64,000 bases of DNA from Sporomusa malonica (GCF_900176355.1 NZ_FWXI01000004.1:124001-188000); one strand, 5' to 3'. Numbered from the stretch's first letter, positions 9,303 to 18,298 are shown. A program made the numbers and translations. The notes: generated by a model not told the origin, from the sequence alone.

Positions 9303-10598
9303 ATGCTAAAAGAATTTGCTTTAGGTCTTGGTGACAGCGAGGTCAACATCTCGCTGCCAGAAGAACAGGTGATTCATGTTGTCGAAGGTAAACACGCAGA
9401 CGCCATCACTGATGTTCCTGCAGCGGTAAAAGCGGTGTTAAACAATCCGATCGACTCGCCACCTTTAAAAGAAGTAGTTAAAGCCGGTGATACGGTTGCC
9501 ATTATTGCTAGCGATATTACCCGGCAGTGGATAAAATATGATCAATTCCTGCCAACACTCTTAAATGAGCTCAATGCCGCAGGCGTACCTGACAGCAATA
9601 TCAAGCTGGTCGTCAGCCTAGGCGCTCACCGTCATCATACTGACAAAGAAAATGTGCTGGTCTACGGCCAAGAAGTTGTTAACCGTGTCCAAATCGTGCA
9701 AAGTTACGCCCCAGCCAGTGAAGATTTTACCCATGTTGGCAAGACTTCACGCGGAGTTGAAGTGTATCTTAACAAGCATGTTGTCAACGCCGATAAAGTC
9801 ATTATGACAGGCGGTATTGTTTACCACCTTATGGCAGGCTTCGGAGGCGGACGCAAAGCCATTATCCCAGGTATTGCAGGTTACTCATCGATTCAGGGCA
9901 ACCATAGCTTCTGCCTGCATGATGTTGTCGGCCAGGGCATCAGCTCAAGCTGCATCTCCGGCAAGCTGGAAGGCAATAACATGCATGAGGATATGACTGA
10001 AATGGCAGAGATGTTAAAGCCTGCCTTCCTCTTAAACGCCGTTTTCACCCCTGAAGGCAAATTTGCCCGGTTTGTGGCTGGTCACTGGCACACCGCCTGG
10101 CTTGAAGGCACAAAAACAGTGGAAGAAATTTTCGGCGTACCCATTAGCGCCAAGGCCGATTTGGTTATTGCCTCGGCTGGCGGCTTTCCCAAAGATATAA
10201 ACCTCTATCAGGGCTCAAAGACCACCGATAATGCGTATATGGCAGCCAAAGAAGACGGGGTTATCATCGTCTTATTAGAATGCCGTGATATTATGGAGCC
10301 GCCTGATTTCAGCGGCTGGTTCAATTATGAAACCCTCTACGATAGAGAAGTAGCCCTGCGCAAAGCCTTTACCGTCCCTGGCTTCATCGCCCTTAAAACC
10401 GGTATTATGGCTAGCAAAGTCCCCTTCATTATTGTTACACTCCCTGAAAACAAGGATTTCATCGAAAAAGCGGGCTTGATTGCAGCCACCACCATTGAAG
10501 AAGCTATGGCTATTGCTGAGCAAAAGCTGGGCCGCAAAGACTACACAATCACCGTTATGCCGCATGCAGCCAATACTGTCCCACTGCTGCAGGGATAG
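9303..10598 (+). CDS. LarA-family nickel-pincer-dependent 2-hydroxyacid racemase/epimerase
   Basis: A 431-residue DUF2088/LarA homologue. Residues matching Lactobacillus plantarum LarA are all present: Asp71 and Arg74 (SDITRQ), His109 (LGAHRHH), His175 and Lys185 (YHLMAGFGGGRKAIIPG), and His201 (QGNHSF). In LarA the lysine carries the nickel-pincer nucleotide, and the histidines act as Ni ligand and catalytic acid/base. The family racemises lactate, and other members act on other 2-hydroxy acids or on sugar acids such as gluconate. The paired ACS transporter points to a sugar acid or hydroxy acid; which one is inference. No larB, larC or larE cofactor genes occur in the window. A strong terminator follows. 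Confidence 0.88.
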   Translation: MLKEFALGLGDSEVNISLPEEQVIHVVEGKHADAITDVPAAVKAVLNNPIDSPPLKEVVKAGDTVAIIASDITRQWIKYDQFLPTLLNELNAAGVPDSNIKLVVSLGAHRHHTDKENVLVYGQEVVNRVQIVQSYAPASEDFTHVGKTSRGVEVYLNKHVVNADKVIMTGGIVYHLMAGFGGGRKAIIPGIAGYSSIQGNHSFCLHDVVGQGISSSCISGKLEGNNMHEDMTEMAEMLKPAFLLNAVFTPEGKFARFVAGHWHTAWLEGTKTVEEIFGVPISAKADLVIASAGGFPKDINLYQGSKTTDNAYMAAKEDGVIIVLLECRDIMEPPDFSGWFNYETLYDREVALRKAFTVPGFIALKTGIMASKVPFIIVTLPENKDFIEKAGLIAATTIEEAMAIAEQKLGRKDYTITVMPHAANTVPLLQG

Positions 10599-10614
10599 TT
10601 TTTTACTATAAGAA

Positions 10615-10654
10615 AACAGCCCGATCCCTGAAAACCAGGATCGGGCTGTTTTTG
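10615..10654 (+). terminator. Strong rho-independent terminator after the LarA-family gene
   Basis: AACAGCCCGATCC pairs with GGATCGGGCTGTT across a 10-base loop and is followed by TTTTT. It closes the transporter/racemase operon. Confidence 0.9.
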
Positions 10655-10751
10655 TAACATTTAATATGTAACCTGGAGGCAGCTTACAGTAGCTGATCTA
10701 TTTAAAGCAGTGCACCTAGTTGAATATGCCGTAATTTGGAGGTAAGAGACA

Positions 10752-11120
10752 GTGAAAGGGTTACAAATGCTTGGACAAGGCGTACTTCTGTGGATGGTTT
10801 ACTGGCTGGGAAACCAAATCAGCTTGGTTTCCGGATTGCCAATTCCGGGGAATGTATTCGGGATGATGCTGCTATTTGTACTATTGTTATTTGGTGTCAT
10901 AAAACTTCACTATATCCAAGATGCTGCCGATTTTTTACTTAAACATATGCTGTTCCTCTTTATACCCATCGCCGTAGGCCTAATGAACTGGGGCGCAGTA
11001 TTTTATGAGTATGGAATTATCTTGGCATTAGCGCTGGTTGCAGGTGCGGTTTTTCCCCTATTCGCAGTAGGTGTTCTTACACAGGCCCTGCATAAGGGGG
11101 ACAAAGAATGCAACCATTAA
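10752..11120 (+). CDS. lrgA: CidA/LrgA family membrane protein
   Basis: A small hydrophobic protein (122 residues, four membrane segments) of the LrgA/CidA holin-like family, with the conserved stretch GLPIPGNVFGMMLLF. It starts at GTG with GGAGG about 9 bases upstream. Its last 13 bases overlap the start of lrgB. In Bacillus and streptococci LrgAB-type pairs act as pyruvate transporters or affect cell lysis; either role is possible. The neighbouring hydroxyacid racemase makes a role in organic-acid flux attractive, but a terminator separates the two transcription units. Confidence 0.88.
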   Translation: MKGLQMLGQGVLLWMVYWLGNQISLVSGLPIPGNVFGMMLLFVLLLFGVIKLHYIQDAADFLLKHMLFLFIPIAVGLMNWGAVFYEYGIILALALVAGAVFPLFAVGVLTQALHKGDKECNH

Positions 11121-11797
11121 TGACTGTTTTTCTTATATTAATTACAGTGGGCGCCTATGTACTCAGCCGATATTTATATTTTAGATATAATAATCCGCTA
11201 GTAAATGTAGTTCTTCTAAGTACCTCCTTCATTATTGCTGTATTGCTACTCTGTAAAATACCCTATGAAGCCTATGCCCCGGTTCAAGCGCTTGCGTCCT
11301 TTTTACTTGGACCTGCTACTGTCGCCCTGGCTGTGCCGCTTTACCGAAATCGGCATTTGCTAAAACAATATTGGGCAGCCATATTTATCGGTGTTGGTAT
11401 CGGAACAATTGTATCTATGGTCACAGTTTTACTTATTACCCAAGCTGGCGGATTACCAAGGGAAGTCATTCTTTCGATTATTCCTAAATCCTCAACCATC
11501 CCTTTTGCAGTCGAAGTGGCCCGAATTGCAGGCGGCGATCCGGCTTTAGCAGCCGCTTTTGTTGTAGCCACAGGCACCTTCGGGTCTATTATGGGCTTGA
11601 CACTACTTACCTGGTTCAAAATGAAAAACCCTGTTGCCCGCGGATTAGCCATGGGCACAGTCTCACATGGTCAGGGTGTCGCTATGGCTTTCATGGAGGG
11701 TGAACAACAAGGCTCAATGGCAGGAGTAGCCATGGGTATGGCCGGAGTGTTCACATCAGTGCTGGCACCTATTCTTATCGCTTTACTAGTAAAGTGA
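11108..11797 (+). CDS. lrgB: LrgB family membrane protein
   Basis: A 229-residue multi-spanning protein. It has the LrgB hallmarks: FLLGPATVALAVPLYRN near residue 60, PKSSTIPFAVEVARIAGGDP near 125, and SHGQGVAMAF near 185. It forms the second half of the LrgAB complex with the upstream, overlapping gene. It ends 13 bases before the convergent stop of the EIIA gene; no clear terminator was seen in that gap, so transcripts from the two strands may overlap. Confidence 0.9.
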   Translation: MQPLMTVFLILITVGAYVLSRYLYFRYNNPLVNVVLLSTSFIIAVLLLCKIPYEAYAPVQALASFLLGPATVALAVPLYRNRHLLKQYWAAIFIGVGIGTIVSMVTVLLITQAGGLPREVILSIIPKSSTIPFAVEVARIAGGDPALAAAFVVATGTFGSIMGLTLLTWFKMKNPVARGLAMGTVSHGQGVAMAFMEGEQQGSMAGVAMGMAGVFTSVLAPILIALLVK

Positions 11798-11810
11798 AGC
11801 AGGCTCACTA

Positions 11811-12293
11811 TTACCTCCGGACTTCCACTTCCATTATGATGCCGTCAGCTTTATCCAAAAACTTACTGATACCTGCGACTTTCTCGGCCATGTTGGTGAT
11901 AACAATAGGCGTTATCAGCGACTTGCCCTGACTCTGTATATAGTCCTGGTTAAACGTCAGCAGCTTATCGCCGCGAGTCACTCTGTCTCCAGGCTGTACA
12001 TGAGCTATAAAGCCTTGACCACCTAACTCTACCGTATCCAAGCCTACATGAATTAATACTTCCAGCCCTTCACCGGTCTTGAGTGCCACAGCATGCAGGG
12101 TTTTGGGAACAAGCAGTATTTCGCCGCTGCACGGGGCATTTATCACGCCCTCTGCCGGCTCAACCCCTAGGCCATCTCCCATCATGCGTCCGGCAAAAAC
12201 CGGGTCTGGCACTTGTGTAATATCCATGAGTCGCCCTTTTACCGGAGAGTATAAGGTTACAACTGTCTTTTTGCTTTTAAATAAATTAAACAT
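11811..12293 (-). CDS. PTS sugar transporter EIIA component (glucose family)
   Basis: A free-standing EIIA-Glc-type domain of 160 residues. The phosphorylatable histidine lies in VLIHVGLDTVELGGQGF, and the other conserved histidine in LHAVALKTGEG. It takes phosphate from HPr and passes it to a IIB domain, here most likely that of the EIICB encoded at 16050-17447, which lacks its own IIA. ATG at 12293 is preferred over the longer frame to 12368, because GGTGGG lies 6 bases before it and the protein then begins at the usual domain boundary. It is the last gene of the amino-sugar operon. Confidence 0.9.
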   Translation of the reverse strand: MFNLFKSKKTVVTLYSPVKGRLMDITQVPDPVFAGRMMGDGLGVEPAEGVINAPCSGEILLVPKTLHAVALKTGEGLEVLIHVGLDTVELGGQGFIAHVQPGDRVTRGDKLLTFNQDYIQSQGKSLITPIVITNMAEKVAGISKFLDKADGIIMEVEVRR

Positions 12294-12315
12294 GCTTTTC
12301 CCACCCACTAGTAAG

Positions 12316-13233
12316 CTATACCCGCATGGCCATACGCCGGAAAGTATGCCTACGCCCGCGCACGGCAATCGAGTAGTTCATAATATTTTCTGGTACGGCT
12401 ATCCCCATATAGCCAGAGTCGCCAATATGATGGATGTCAGCACCAGCCATTTTGGCGTTGAGGGCAATTGTCCTGATGGTCTGCGTATCTGCGCCTTCTT
12501 GTGATGTGCCCACTGCGGTCATAACAAGTCCACCATGACCGTGCACATAGGCAGCCACCTCCCTGGCACTATCTACCGTTATTCCAGGTATTGTTCCAGG
12601 TGCTGGTATCAGGATAATGTCTGCCCCTGCTGACAGAAAGCCGCCCACTTCGGCTTGACTCAAAAAAATGTCTCCCGCCCCGCCGCCGACTCCGGCTGCA
12701 TGCATTTTACCTGCGGTAATAATAATGTTCTCACCTAACTCAGCGCGAATCTGTGTTACCGCTTGTTTAATCTGGCTGTTAGTTACCCCTGTCCCAGGAT
12801 TGCCAGTCACTGTTATCATACAGGCACCCTGTTCATAGGCCAGCCGGGCATTCTCCGGTGTAGCCAGCCTGCCTCGCTCTACCTTAACCCGTTCTCCCTG
12901 CACATCACTGTCCCAGTCAACAGCTTCTAGGTTAACCCCTACCGGGCGTCCTATCAGACCTTTGACTGCGTCAATAACGCTCTGCCCTGTCACCGGCGAG
13001 AGCCCGAACACAGCCGGTTGCTGTGCATTATAAAGGTTAAGTAAAATAATATCAGCGCCCATCGCTGCCACAAGTTCGGCGTTACCGACATCGTAAAGAA
13101 TGGGCATTACCGGGCAAATAACCTCAGCAAGAATTGTCCGCCCCTCGGCTGCCCTAATTGCCGCCAGCAGGTCTCTAGCTGTCACCTTAACTAATTCCTC
13201 AGGCCGTAAATCCAGGATTCTGGCAATGCTCAT
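12316..13233 (-). CDS. Uncharacterised DUF7916-like (beta/alpha)8-barrel-type protein in the amino-sugar operon
   Basis: A soluble 305-residue protein with repeated beta-alpha patterns (LAEVICPVMP, GADIILLNLY, VGVNLEA, ITVTGNPGTG, IITAGKMHAAG, ADIILIPAPGTIPG). These suggest a TIM-barrel related to PEP-mutase or class I aldolase-like folds, possibly the DUF7916 group. No activity can be assigned. Glycine-rich loops such as VTGNPGTGV and GVGGGAGD may bind phosphate. Its start overlaps the nagB stop by 4 bases and its stop lies 22 bases before EIIA, so it is embedded in the GlcNAc/MurNAc operon. It may act on an amino-sugar phosphate or a by-product such as the D-lactate moiety; this is speculation. 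Confidence 0.75.
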   Translation of the reverse strand: MSIARILDLRPEELVKVTARDLLAAIRAAEGRTILAEVICPVMPILYDVGNAELVAAMGADIILLNLYNAQQPAVFGLSPVTGQSVIDAVKGLIGRPVGVNLEAVDWDSDVQGERVKVERGRLATPENARLAYEQGACMITVTGNPGTGVTNSQIKQAVTQIRAELGENIIITAGKMHAAGVGGGAGDIFLSQAEVGGFLSAGADIILIPAPGTIPGITVDSAREVAAYVHGHGGLVMTAVGTSQEGADTQTIRTIALNAKMAGADIHHIGDSGYMGIAVPENIMNYSIAVRGRRHTFRRMAMRV

Positions 13234-13970
13234 GCAATCGTCTCCCTGATATATTTTGAAGCACTTTCCTCGACAATGACGGTAACATCTTGATGCAACT
13301 GCAGAATAGATGCTGGTGTTTCCGGTGTAATCCCCTGATACATTGCCCGGTATATAGCATCTGCTTTGCTCTCGCCATTGGCCAAAAGAAGTATCTTTTT
13401 GGCATGCATAATGGTCTTAATACCCATGCTGATAGCAAAGCGCGGCACTTCACTAATATCAGCAAAAAACCGGGCATTAGCACTAACTGTTTCCTGGTCT
13501 AACTTTACCTTGTGAGTTGTCGCCTCAAATTTTATGTCAGGCTCATTAAATCCGATATGGCCATTTGTGCCAATCCCCAGAATCTGCAAGTCAATCCCGC
13601 CACATTGCCGAATCTCCCGGTCATAACGGCGGCATTCCTGGTCAATATCCTGCGTCATGCCGTTTGGGATGTGAATGTTGCCACTGGCAATATTAATATG
13701 ATTAAAAAAATTGTGGTACATATACCAGTGATAGCTGTTTTGATCTTCTTTAGCCAACCCCAGGTATTCATCAAGGTTGAACGAAATGACATTAGAAAAG
13801 TCCAGTCCGGCCTTGTGGTGCATCTCAACCAGTTTATTATACATCAGCAAGGGTGTACTGCCAGTTGCCAGACCCAGCACACTGTCAGGTTTAAGACATA
13901 CCTGCCCGGCGACAATCATGGCAGCCCGCATACTCATATCCTCATACCCTCTGGCAATCACAATCCGCAT
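13230..13970 (-). CDS. nagB: Glucosamine-6-phosphate deaminase
   Basis: A 246-residue NagB: converts glucosamine-6-phosphate to fructose-6-phosphate and ammonia, feeding amino sugars into glycolysis. Family motifs are visible: LGLATGSTPLLMY (phosphate loop), SFNLDEYLGL (catalytic Asp), and GIGTNGHIGFNEP with the ring-opening His. GGAGG lies 7 bases before the ATG. It overlaps the nagA 3-prime end by 29 bases and the next gene by 4 bases (ATGA), so translational coupling is likely. Confidence 0.96.
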   Translation of the reverse strand: MRIVIARGYEDMSMRAAMIVAGQVCLKPDSVLGLATGSTPLLMYNKLVEMHHKAGLDFSNVISFNLDEYLGLAKEDQNSYHWYMYHNFFNHINIASGNIHIPNGMTQDIDQECRRYDREIRQCGGIDLQILGIGTNGHIGFNEPDIKFEATTHKVKLDQETVSANARFFADISEVPRFAISMGIKTIMHAKKILLLANGESKADAIYRAMYQGITPETPASILQLHQDVTVIVEESASKYIRETIA

Positions 13971-15111
13971 GCGTCCACCTCCGGTAAACAGTCCTACCTT
14001 TTATAATGGTCTCAAGTATGGTAATAGCTTCGTCAAAAATGACCATATCAGCCTGGTTCCCTGGCACAATACTGCCTTTACAATTTTCAAGCCTTAGTTT
14101 GCGGGCAGGATTTATTGTCACCATATTGACAACCTCATGCAGCGCTAACCCAGACGTCTTCCTAAAGTTGGCCACAGCTTTGTCAAGCGTCAGCACACTA
14201 CCGGCAATAACACCATTATCTAGCTGGGCTGTGCTGTCAGCTACATTGACCAGCTGCCCGCCTAATTCGTAGTACCCATCAGGCATGAGGCAGGCCCGCA
14301 TGGCGTCGGTAATTAAGATCAGCCGCTCACCACCTGTCAGCCGGTAAAGCAAACGCTGACTGGCAGGATGAACATGGATATTATCGGCAATCAATTCGCA
14401 CGTGACACCACTGTCAAGGATGGCCCCAAGTACCCCCGGACGGCGGTGATTGGAGCTTGCTATCGCATTAAACATATGGGTTACATGAGATGTTCCGGCG
14501 GCAATAGCCGCTAACGCCTGCTCGTAGGTTGCGGCACTATGACCAATAGACACAACAATGTTGTTCTCTACCGCCTCACGAATAAAAGCAAGACTGCCTG
14601 GCAGTTCTGGTGCAATTGTGGCGATTTTTATGACATCGGCAAAATCTGCAATCTTCGTAAAACTCGGAGTTGTGATATATTGTGCATCCTGCGCCCCTTT
14701 GTAGTCGGCATTGATAAACGGCCCTTCAAAATGGCAACCTAAAATCTCAGCGCCAGGGCAATGTCCCATTTTGGCTCTGACTCGTTCAAGCGCCGCTGTC
14801 ACAAGCTCGAACTTCATCGTCATGGTTGTTGGCAAAAAGGCTGTCACACCAGTCTGCGGCAGATTTTGACTCATAACTTCAAGAGTATTTCCCGCTTCAT
14901 CCATGGTGTCGGCTCCGGCACAGCCGTGAATGTGCAAATCTATGAAACCCGGGGCTAGATAATGCCCGCCAGCATTCATCCTGTCTGTCAGCGTGTAGGC
15001 GGCAAGCGCCGTGTCGGGAACAACAGCAATAATTTTATCAGAATAAACCACTGCGTGCTTTTCAAGCACGCCTAGCGTTGTGATGATTTTTGCATTATAA
15101 ATGGCTTTCAA
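13942..15111 (-). CDS. nagA: N-acetylglucosamine-6-phosphate deacetylase
   Basis: A 389-residue amidohydrolase-superfamily enzyme that removes acetate from GlcNAc-6-phosphate to give the NagB substrate. It has LAPGFIDLHIHGCAGADTMD (metal-binding HxH), HFEGPFIN (Glu metal ligand), SIGHSAATYEQA, THMFNA, and the catalytic Asp in LILITDAMRA. The start codon is TTG, with AGGA upstream. The gene overlaps murQ by 17 bases and nagB by 29 bases. Confidence 0.96.
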   Translation of the reverse strand: MKAIYNAKIITTLGVLEKHAVVYSDKIIAVVPDTALAAYTLTDRMNAGGHYLAPGFIDLHIHGCAGADTMDEAGNTLEVMSQNLPQTGVTAFLPTTMTMKFELVTAALERVRAKMGHCPGAEILGCHFEGPFINADYKGAQDAQYITTPSFTKIADFADVIKIATIAPELPGSLAFIREAVENNIVVSIGHSAATYEQALAAIAAGTSHVTHMFNAIASSNHRRPGVLGAILDSGVTCELIADNIHVHPASQRLLYRLTGGERLILITDAMRACLMPDGYYELGGQLVNVADSTAQLDNGVIAGSVLTLDKAVANFRKTSGLALHEVVNMVTINPARKLRLENCKGSIVPGNQADMVIFDEAITILETIIKGRTVYRRWTHADCDCQRV

Positions 15112-15988
15112 GCTGATCGTCCTTTATCGCTTTTTTTAAATAGCCCTTATGTTTCTCGATAAGCTCTATGGCTTCAGCAGGCTCCAGTCCGGTAAGCAGC
15201 ATCAAGATAGCTGCTTTTGTGTTCCCGTCTGTTTGTGCCAGCGCCTGCCGCGCCGACTCGGCACTACACCCAGCCGCGTCTTGGATAATGTCAAGCACTC
15301 TCTGTTTCAGTTTGGCGTTTATTGGCTTGACATTCACCATTAGACTGCCGTAGGTTTTTCCCAGCTTAATCATGGCACACGAGGAAAACATATTAATCAC
15401 CATCTTCTGCGCCGTGCCAGCCTTAAGCCTTGTCGAACCCTGAATAACTTCAGGGCCAACATCCACTATTATGGGTATATCAACTACAGCAGCGAGCTCA
15501 CCCTGGGGAAAGCAACAGACACCAATTGTCTTGGCCCTCTGTTCTCTTGCAAATTTTACAGCTGCCAATACATAGGGCGTGCTGCCGCTGGCGCTAATAC
15601 CGACGACAACATCCTGTGCCGATACCCCTTTAGCCGCGATATCCCGCACAGCCATGCTTTCATTGTCTTCTGTATCTTCACACCAGCCAGCAACAGCCGG
15701 TGCGCCCCCCGAGATGACCGCTGATATTAAATCATCAGCCACGCCAAAGGTCGGCGGACATTCGGACGCGTCCATGACGCCAATCTTCCCTGCAGTGCCT
15801 GAACCGATATAGATCATCCGTCCGCCTGCAGCAAGCGCCTCTGCAACCGCCTCAACCGCCTTGACAATAGAGCCGATGCTGGCCTCTACTGCTATTGCAA
15901 CCTTTTTATCCTCGCTGTTAAACAATTCTATCAGCTCGATTGTCGACATCTCGTCTATCTCTTTTATTGCTGGAATCGACTGCCGCAT
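15095..15988 (-). CDS. murQ: N-acetylmuramic acid 6-phosphate etherase
   Basis: A 297-residue SIS-domain lyase that splits the lactyl ether of MurNAc-6-phosphate to give GlcNAc-6-phosphate and D-lactate. Recognised by IYIGSGTAGKIGVMDASECPPTFGV (shown in part as GSGTAGKIGVMDASECPPTF), VVGISASGSTPYV, and the C-terminal UBA-like segment. Its presence shows that the operon handles cell-wall MurNAc as well as GlcNAc. It lies 61 bases downstream of the PTS gene. Confidence 0.96.
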   Translation of the reverse strand: MRQSIPAIKEIDEMSTIELIELFNSEDKKVAIAVEASIGSIVKAVEAVAEALAAGGRMIYIGSGTAGKIGVMDASECPPTFGVADDLISAVISGGAPAVAGWCEDTEDNESMAVRDIAAKGVSAQDVVVGISASGSTPYVLAAVKFAREQRAKTIGVCCFPQGELAAVVDIPIIVDVGPEVIQGSTRLKAGTAQKMVINMFSSCAMIKLGKTYGSLMVNVKPINAKLKQRVLDIIQDAAGCSAESARQALAQTDGNTKAAILMLLTGLEPAEAIELIEKHKGYLKKAIKDDQLESHL

Positions 15989-16049
15989 TATACCTGTATT
16001 CCCCCAAAGAAGTTGAAAATGGGGAGCCGGTCAGCTCCCGAATTTTCAA

Positions 16050-17447
16050 CTACATATTGATATTTTTATTCGAGGCAAGTAGTTTCTTGATTTCGTCAGC
16101 AATGATCTCGGCTTTGGTGCCAACTATAACCTGCAGGCTGTTGCCTTTGCGAATCATGCCACTGACGCCTAATGCTTTGAGTTCGGTTTCCTGAATGATA
16201 TCAGCATTTTTCACCGTCAACCGCAAACGGGTGATGCAGGAATCCAGACTTTCGACATTGGCACTACCGCCTAACTTAGCAAGCAGCACTGCTGGGAATG
16301 TGCCAAGATCGGCGTTTTGCAAAACAGCCTCTTCACTCTCGTCGTACCGTCCTGGAGTCATGATATCATACTTTTGGATGGCCCAAGAGAAGACACCATA
16401 ATAGACGCCGGCAAACACCAAGCCCACAGGAATAATCATGCCCGGACTTGTCGCTAGTTTCCAGTTAAGCAAATAGTCAATTAAACCAGCCGAAAAGCCG
16501 AAGCCGTGTAAAATGCCAAACGAATAGCAGACTGCCATAGCCACGCCTGTGAGGATGGCATGGAAGAAATACAGCATGGGTGCCAGAAACATAAACATGA
16601 ATTCAATTGGCTCGGTAATCCCTGTTAGAAAAGCGGTAAACGCCACCGAGAACAACACACCACCAATACCCTTACGATTTTGTGGTTTAGCACAGCGGTA
16701 AATGGCAAACGCCACTGCTGGCAAGGCAAACATGAATATCAGGTAGAACCCGGCCATAAAGTTGCCAGCTGTCGGGTCGCCGGCAAAAAAGCGGTTAAGA
16801 TCGCCTGTTACCACTTTACCGGCCTTATCGGTATAATTGCCAAAGACAAACCAAATAAAGCTATTAAGAATATGATGAAGGCCAAAGGGAATAAGTAACC
16901 GGTTACATACCCCGAAAATAAACGCACCTACTGCTCCAGCACCGATAATCCACTCGCCGATGGCATGAATCATATTCTGCAGCGGCGCCCAGATAACCCC
17001 GAAGACGCCGGCCAATACAATAGCTGAACCTGCCGTCACAATGGGGATAAAGCGGCGCCCCCCAAAAAAGCCAAGAAACTCGGGTAATTTGATATTATAG
17101 AACCGATTATAAAGATACCCTGCTAACAAACCACTAATAATACCGGCTAGTACACTCATATTGAGTCTAGGGTCAATGGCTTTTACTCCATTAGTAAGAA
17201 CAAGGTAACCTACACTACCGGCCAAACCGGCAGCACCATTGTTGTCATGAGCGATACCTACTGCAATACCGATAGCAAATAGCAGCGCCAGATTGTCAAA
17301 AACCGCCGCCCCAGCCTTCATGACAAACGGGATATTGAGGACATCGTTAGCACCAAACCTGAGGAGCAGGGCTGCTGCTGGCAGTACGGCAACAGGCAGC
17401 ATGAGTGCCTTGCCGATCTTTTGGAGTTTTCCAAACCAACCATCCAT
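16050..17447 (-). CDS. nagE: PTS EIICB transporter, N-acetylglucosamine (or MurNAc) type
   Basis: A 465-residue fusion of an IIC membrane domain (about 1-370, ten hydrophobic segments) and a IIB domain (about 385-465). The IIB phosphocysteine is Cys404 in LDSCITRLRLTV. IIC motifs of the glucose/GlcNAc superfamily include PFGLHHILN and GITEPIEFMFMF. It imports and phosphorylates the sugar. Unlike Escherichia coli NagE it has no IIA domain; the separate EIIA at the operon end supplies it. With murQ in the same operon, MurNAc is a possible second substrate. AGGAGG lies 10 bases before the start. Confidence 0.92.
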   Translation of the reverse strand: MDGWFGKLQKIGKALMLPVAVLPAAALLLRFGANDVLNIPFVMKAGAAVFDNLALLFAIGIAVGIAHDNNGAAGLAGSVGYLVLTNGVKAIDPRLNMSVLAGIISGLLAGYLYNRFYNIKLPEFLGFFGGRRFIPIVTAGSAIVLAGVFGVIWAPLQNMIHAIGEWIIGAGAVGAFIFGVCNRLLIPFGLHHILNSFIWFVFGNYTDKAGKVVTGDLNRFFAGDPTAGNFMAGFYLIFMFALPAVAFAIYRCAKPQNRKGIGGVLFSVAFTAFLTGITEPIEFMFMFLAPMLYFFHAILTGVAMAVCYSFGILHGFGFSAGLIDYLLNWKLATSPGMIIPVGLVFAGVYYGVFSWAIQKYDIMTPGRYDESEEAVLQNADLGTFPAVLLAKLGGSANVESLDSCITRLRLTVKNADIIQETELKALGVSGMIRKGNSLQVIVGTKAEIIADEIKKLLASNKNINM

Positions 17448-17503
17448 TACCTATGTACCTCCTGTTGTAGTTCTATTTGTCACACGGGTTATTCCGCATG
17501 CCA

Positions 17504-18235
17504 CTACCGACGCAAGGTGATTTCAAACTTGTATCTATCGCCCCGGTAAATGGCCTTAGTGACCTCCATCGGGACATTACTTTTGAGATAAGTCCGGCGA
17601 GAAAACAAAAGCGCCAAGGCCCCCTGCTTAACTTCCAGCAGTTCACTTTCATAATCATTGACAGCTACAGGTTCTATTGTCTGATAGGCATAGTCCATCT
17701 GTATACCGAATTCCCGGTTTAGCACCTCATAGAGTGATTTACCTTCAAGCTTTTCGGCGGTCAGCTGTTTGCACAAGAAAACGGGAAGATAGGCGGTTTC
17801 GAGCGCGAACGGTTGGCCAGACACATAGCGTAACCGGATGATTTCAAATACCTCCTGGTCTTTGTCTAAAGCCAGCTCCTGTTGCAGCCACTTAGTGGCC
17901 ATTTTTTTACGGAAGGAAATCTGCTTAGTAAATACGTCCAGACCTCGCTGCTGCATTTCTTCGGTAAAACCGAGCAGGCTGGATAGCGAATGCTTTTCCT
18001 TGCCCTTGGCAACGAACGTGCCTTTCCCCTGCTCTCGATACAGTATACCTTCGGTTACCAGACTGGTAATCGCCTTGTTGACTGTCATCCGGCTGATGTC
18101 ATGCTGCTCGCACAACTCTCGCTCAGAAGGGATGGGGTCATCAGGCTGTAATTCGTCATCTTCAATCATCTCGCAGATGATATCTTTTAACTGATAATAT
18201 AATGGTATTGGTGAATCTTTATCTATTTTTTTCAT
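17504..18235 (-). CDS. nagR: GntR/HutC-family regulator of the amino-sugar operon (NagR/DasR type)
   Basis: A 243-residue repressor with an N-terminal winged helix (about 10-75: IPLYYQLKDII, PSERELCEQHDISRMTVNKAI) and a C-terminal UTRA effector domain (about 90-240). Family members sense GlcN-6-P or GlcNAc-6-P and bind dre-type palindromes. ATG at 18235 is chosen over an upstream ATG at 18277 because GGAG lies 8 bases before it and the protein then begins at the normal domain edge. It is the first gene of the operon. An operator overlapping its promoter region indicates autoregulation. Confidence 0.92.
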   Translation of the reverse strand: MKKIDKDSPIPLYYQLKDIICEMIEDDELQPDDPIPSERELCEQHDISRMTVNKAITSLVTEGILYREQGKGTFVAKGKEKHSLSSLLGFTEEMQQRGLDVFTKQISFRKKMATKWLQQELALDKDQEVFEIIRLRYVSGQPFALETAYLPVFLCKQLTAEKLEGKSLYEVLNREFGIQMDYAYQTIEPVAVNDYESELLEVKQGALALLFSRRTYLKSNVPMEVTKAIYRGDRYKFEITLRR

Positions 18236-18277
18236 GCACGTCACTCCATTGCAGTTGTTATGTTTACATGTTGTCAT

Positions 18278-18291
18278 GTTGTATATACCAC
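18278..18291 (-). promoter_or_regulatory. dre-like NagR operator
   Basis: The minus strand reads GTGGTATATACAAC, a near-palindrome (TGGTAT/ATACAA) of the type bound by HutC-subfamily GntR regulators such as NagR and DasR. It begins 8 bases downstream of the -10 element, over the likely transcription start, as expected for repression. Confidence 0.65.
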
Positions 18292-18298
18292 TACATTC

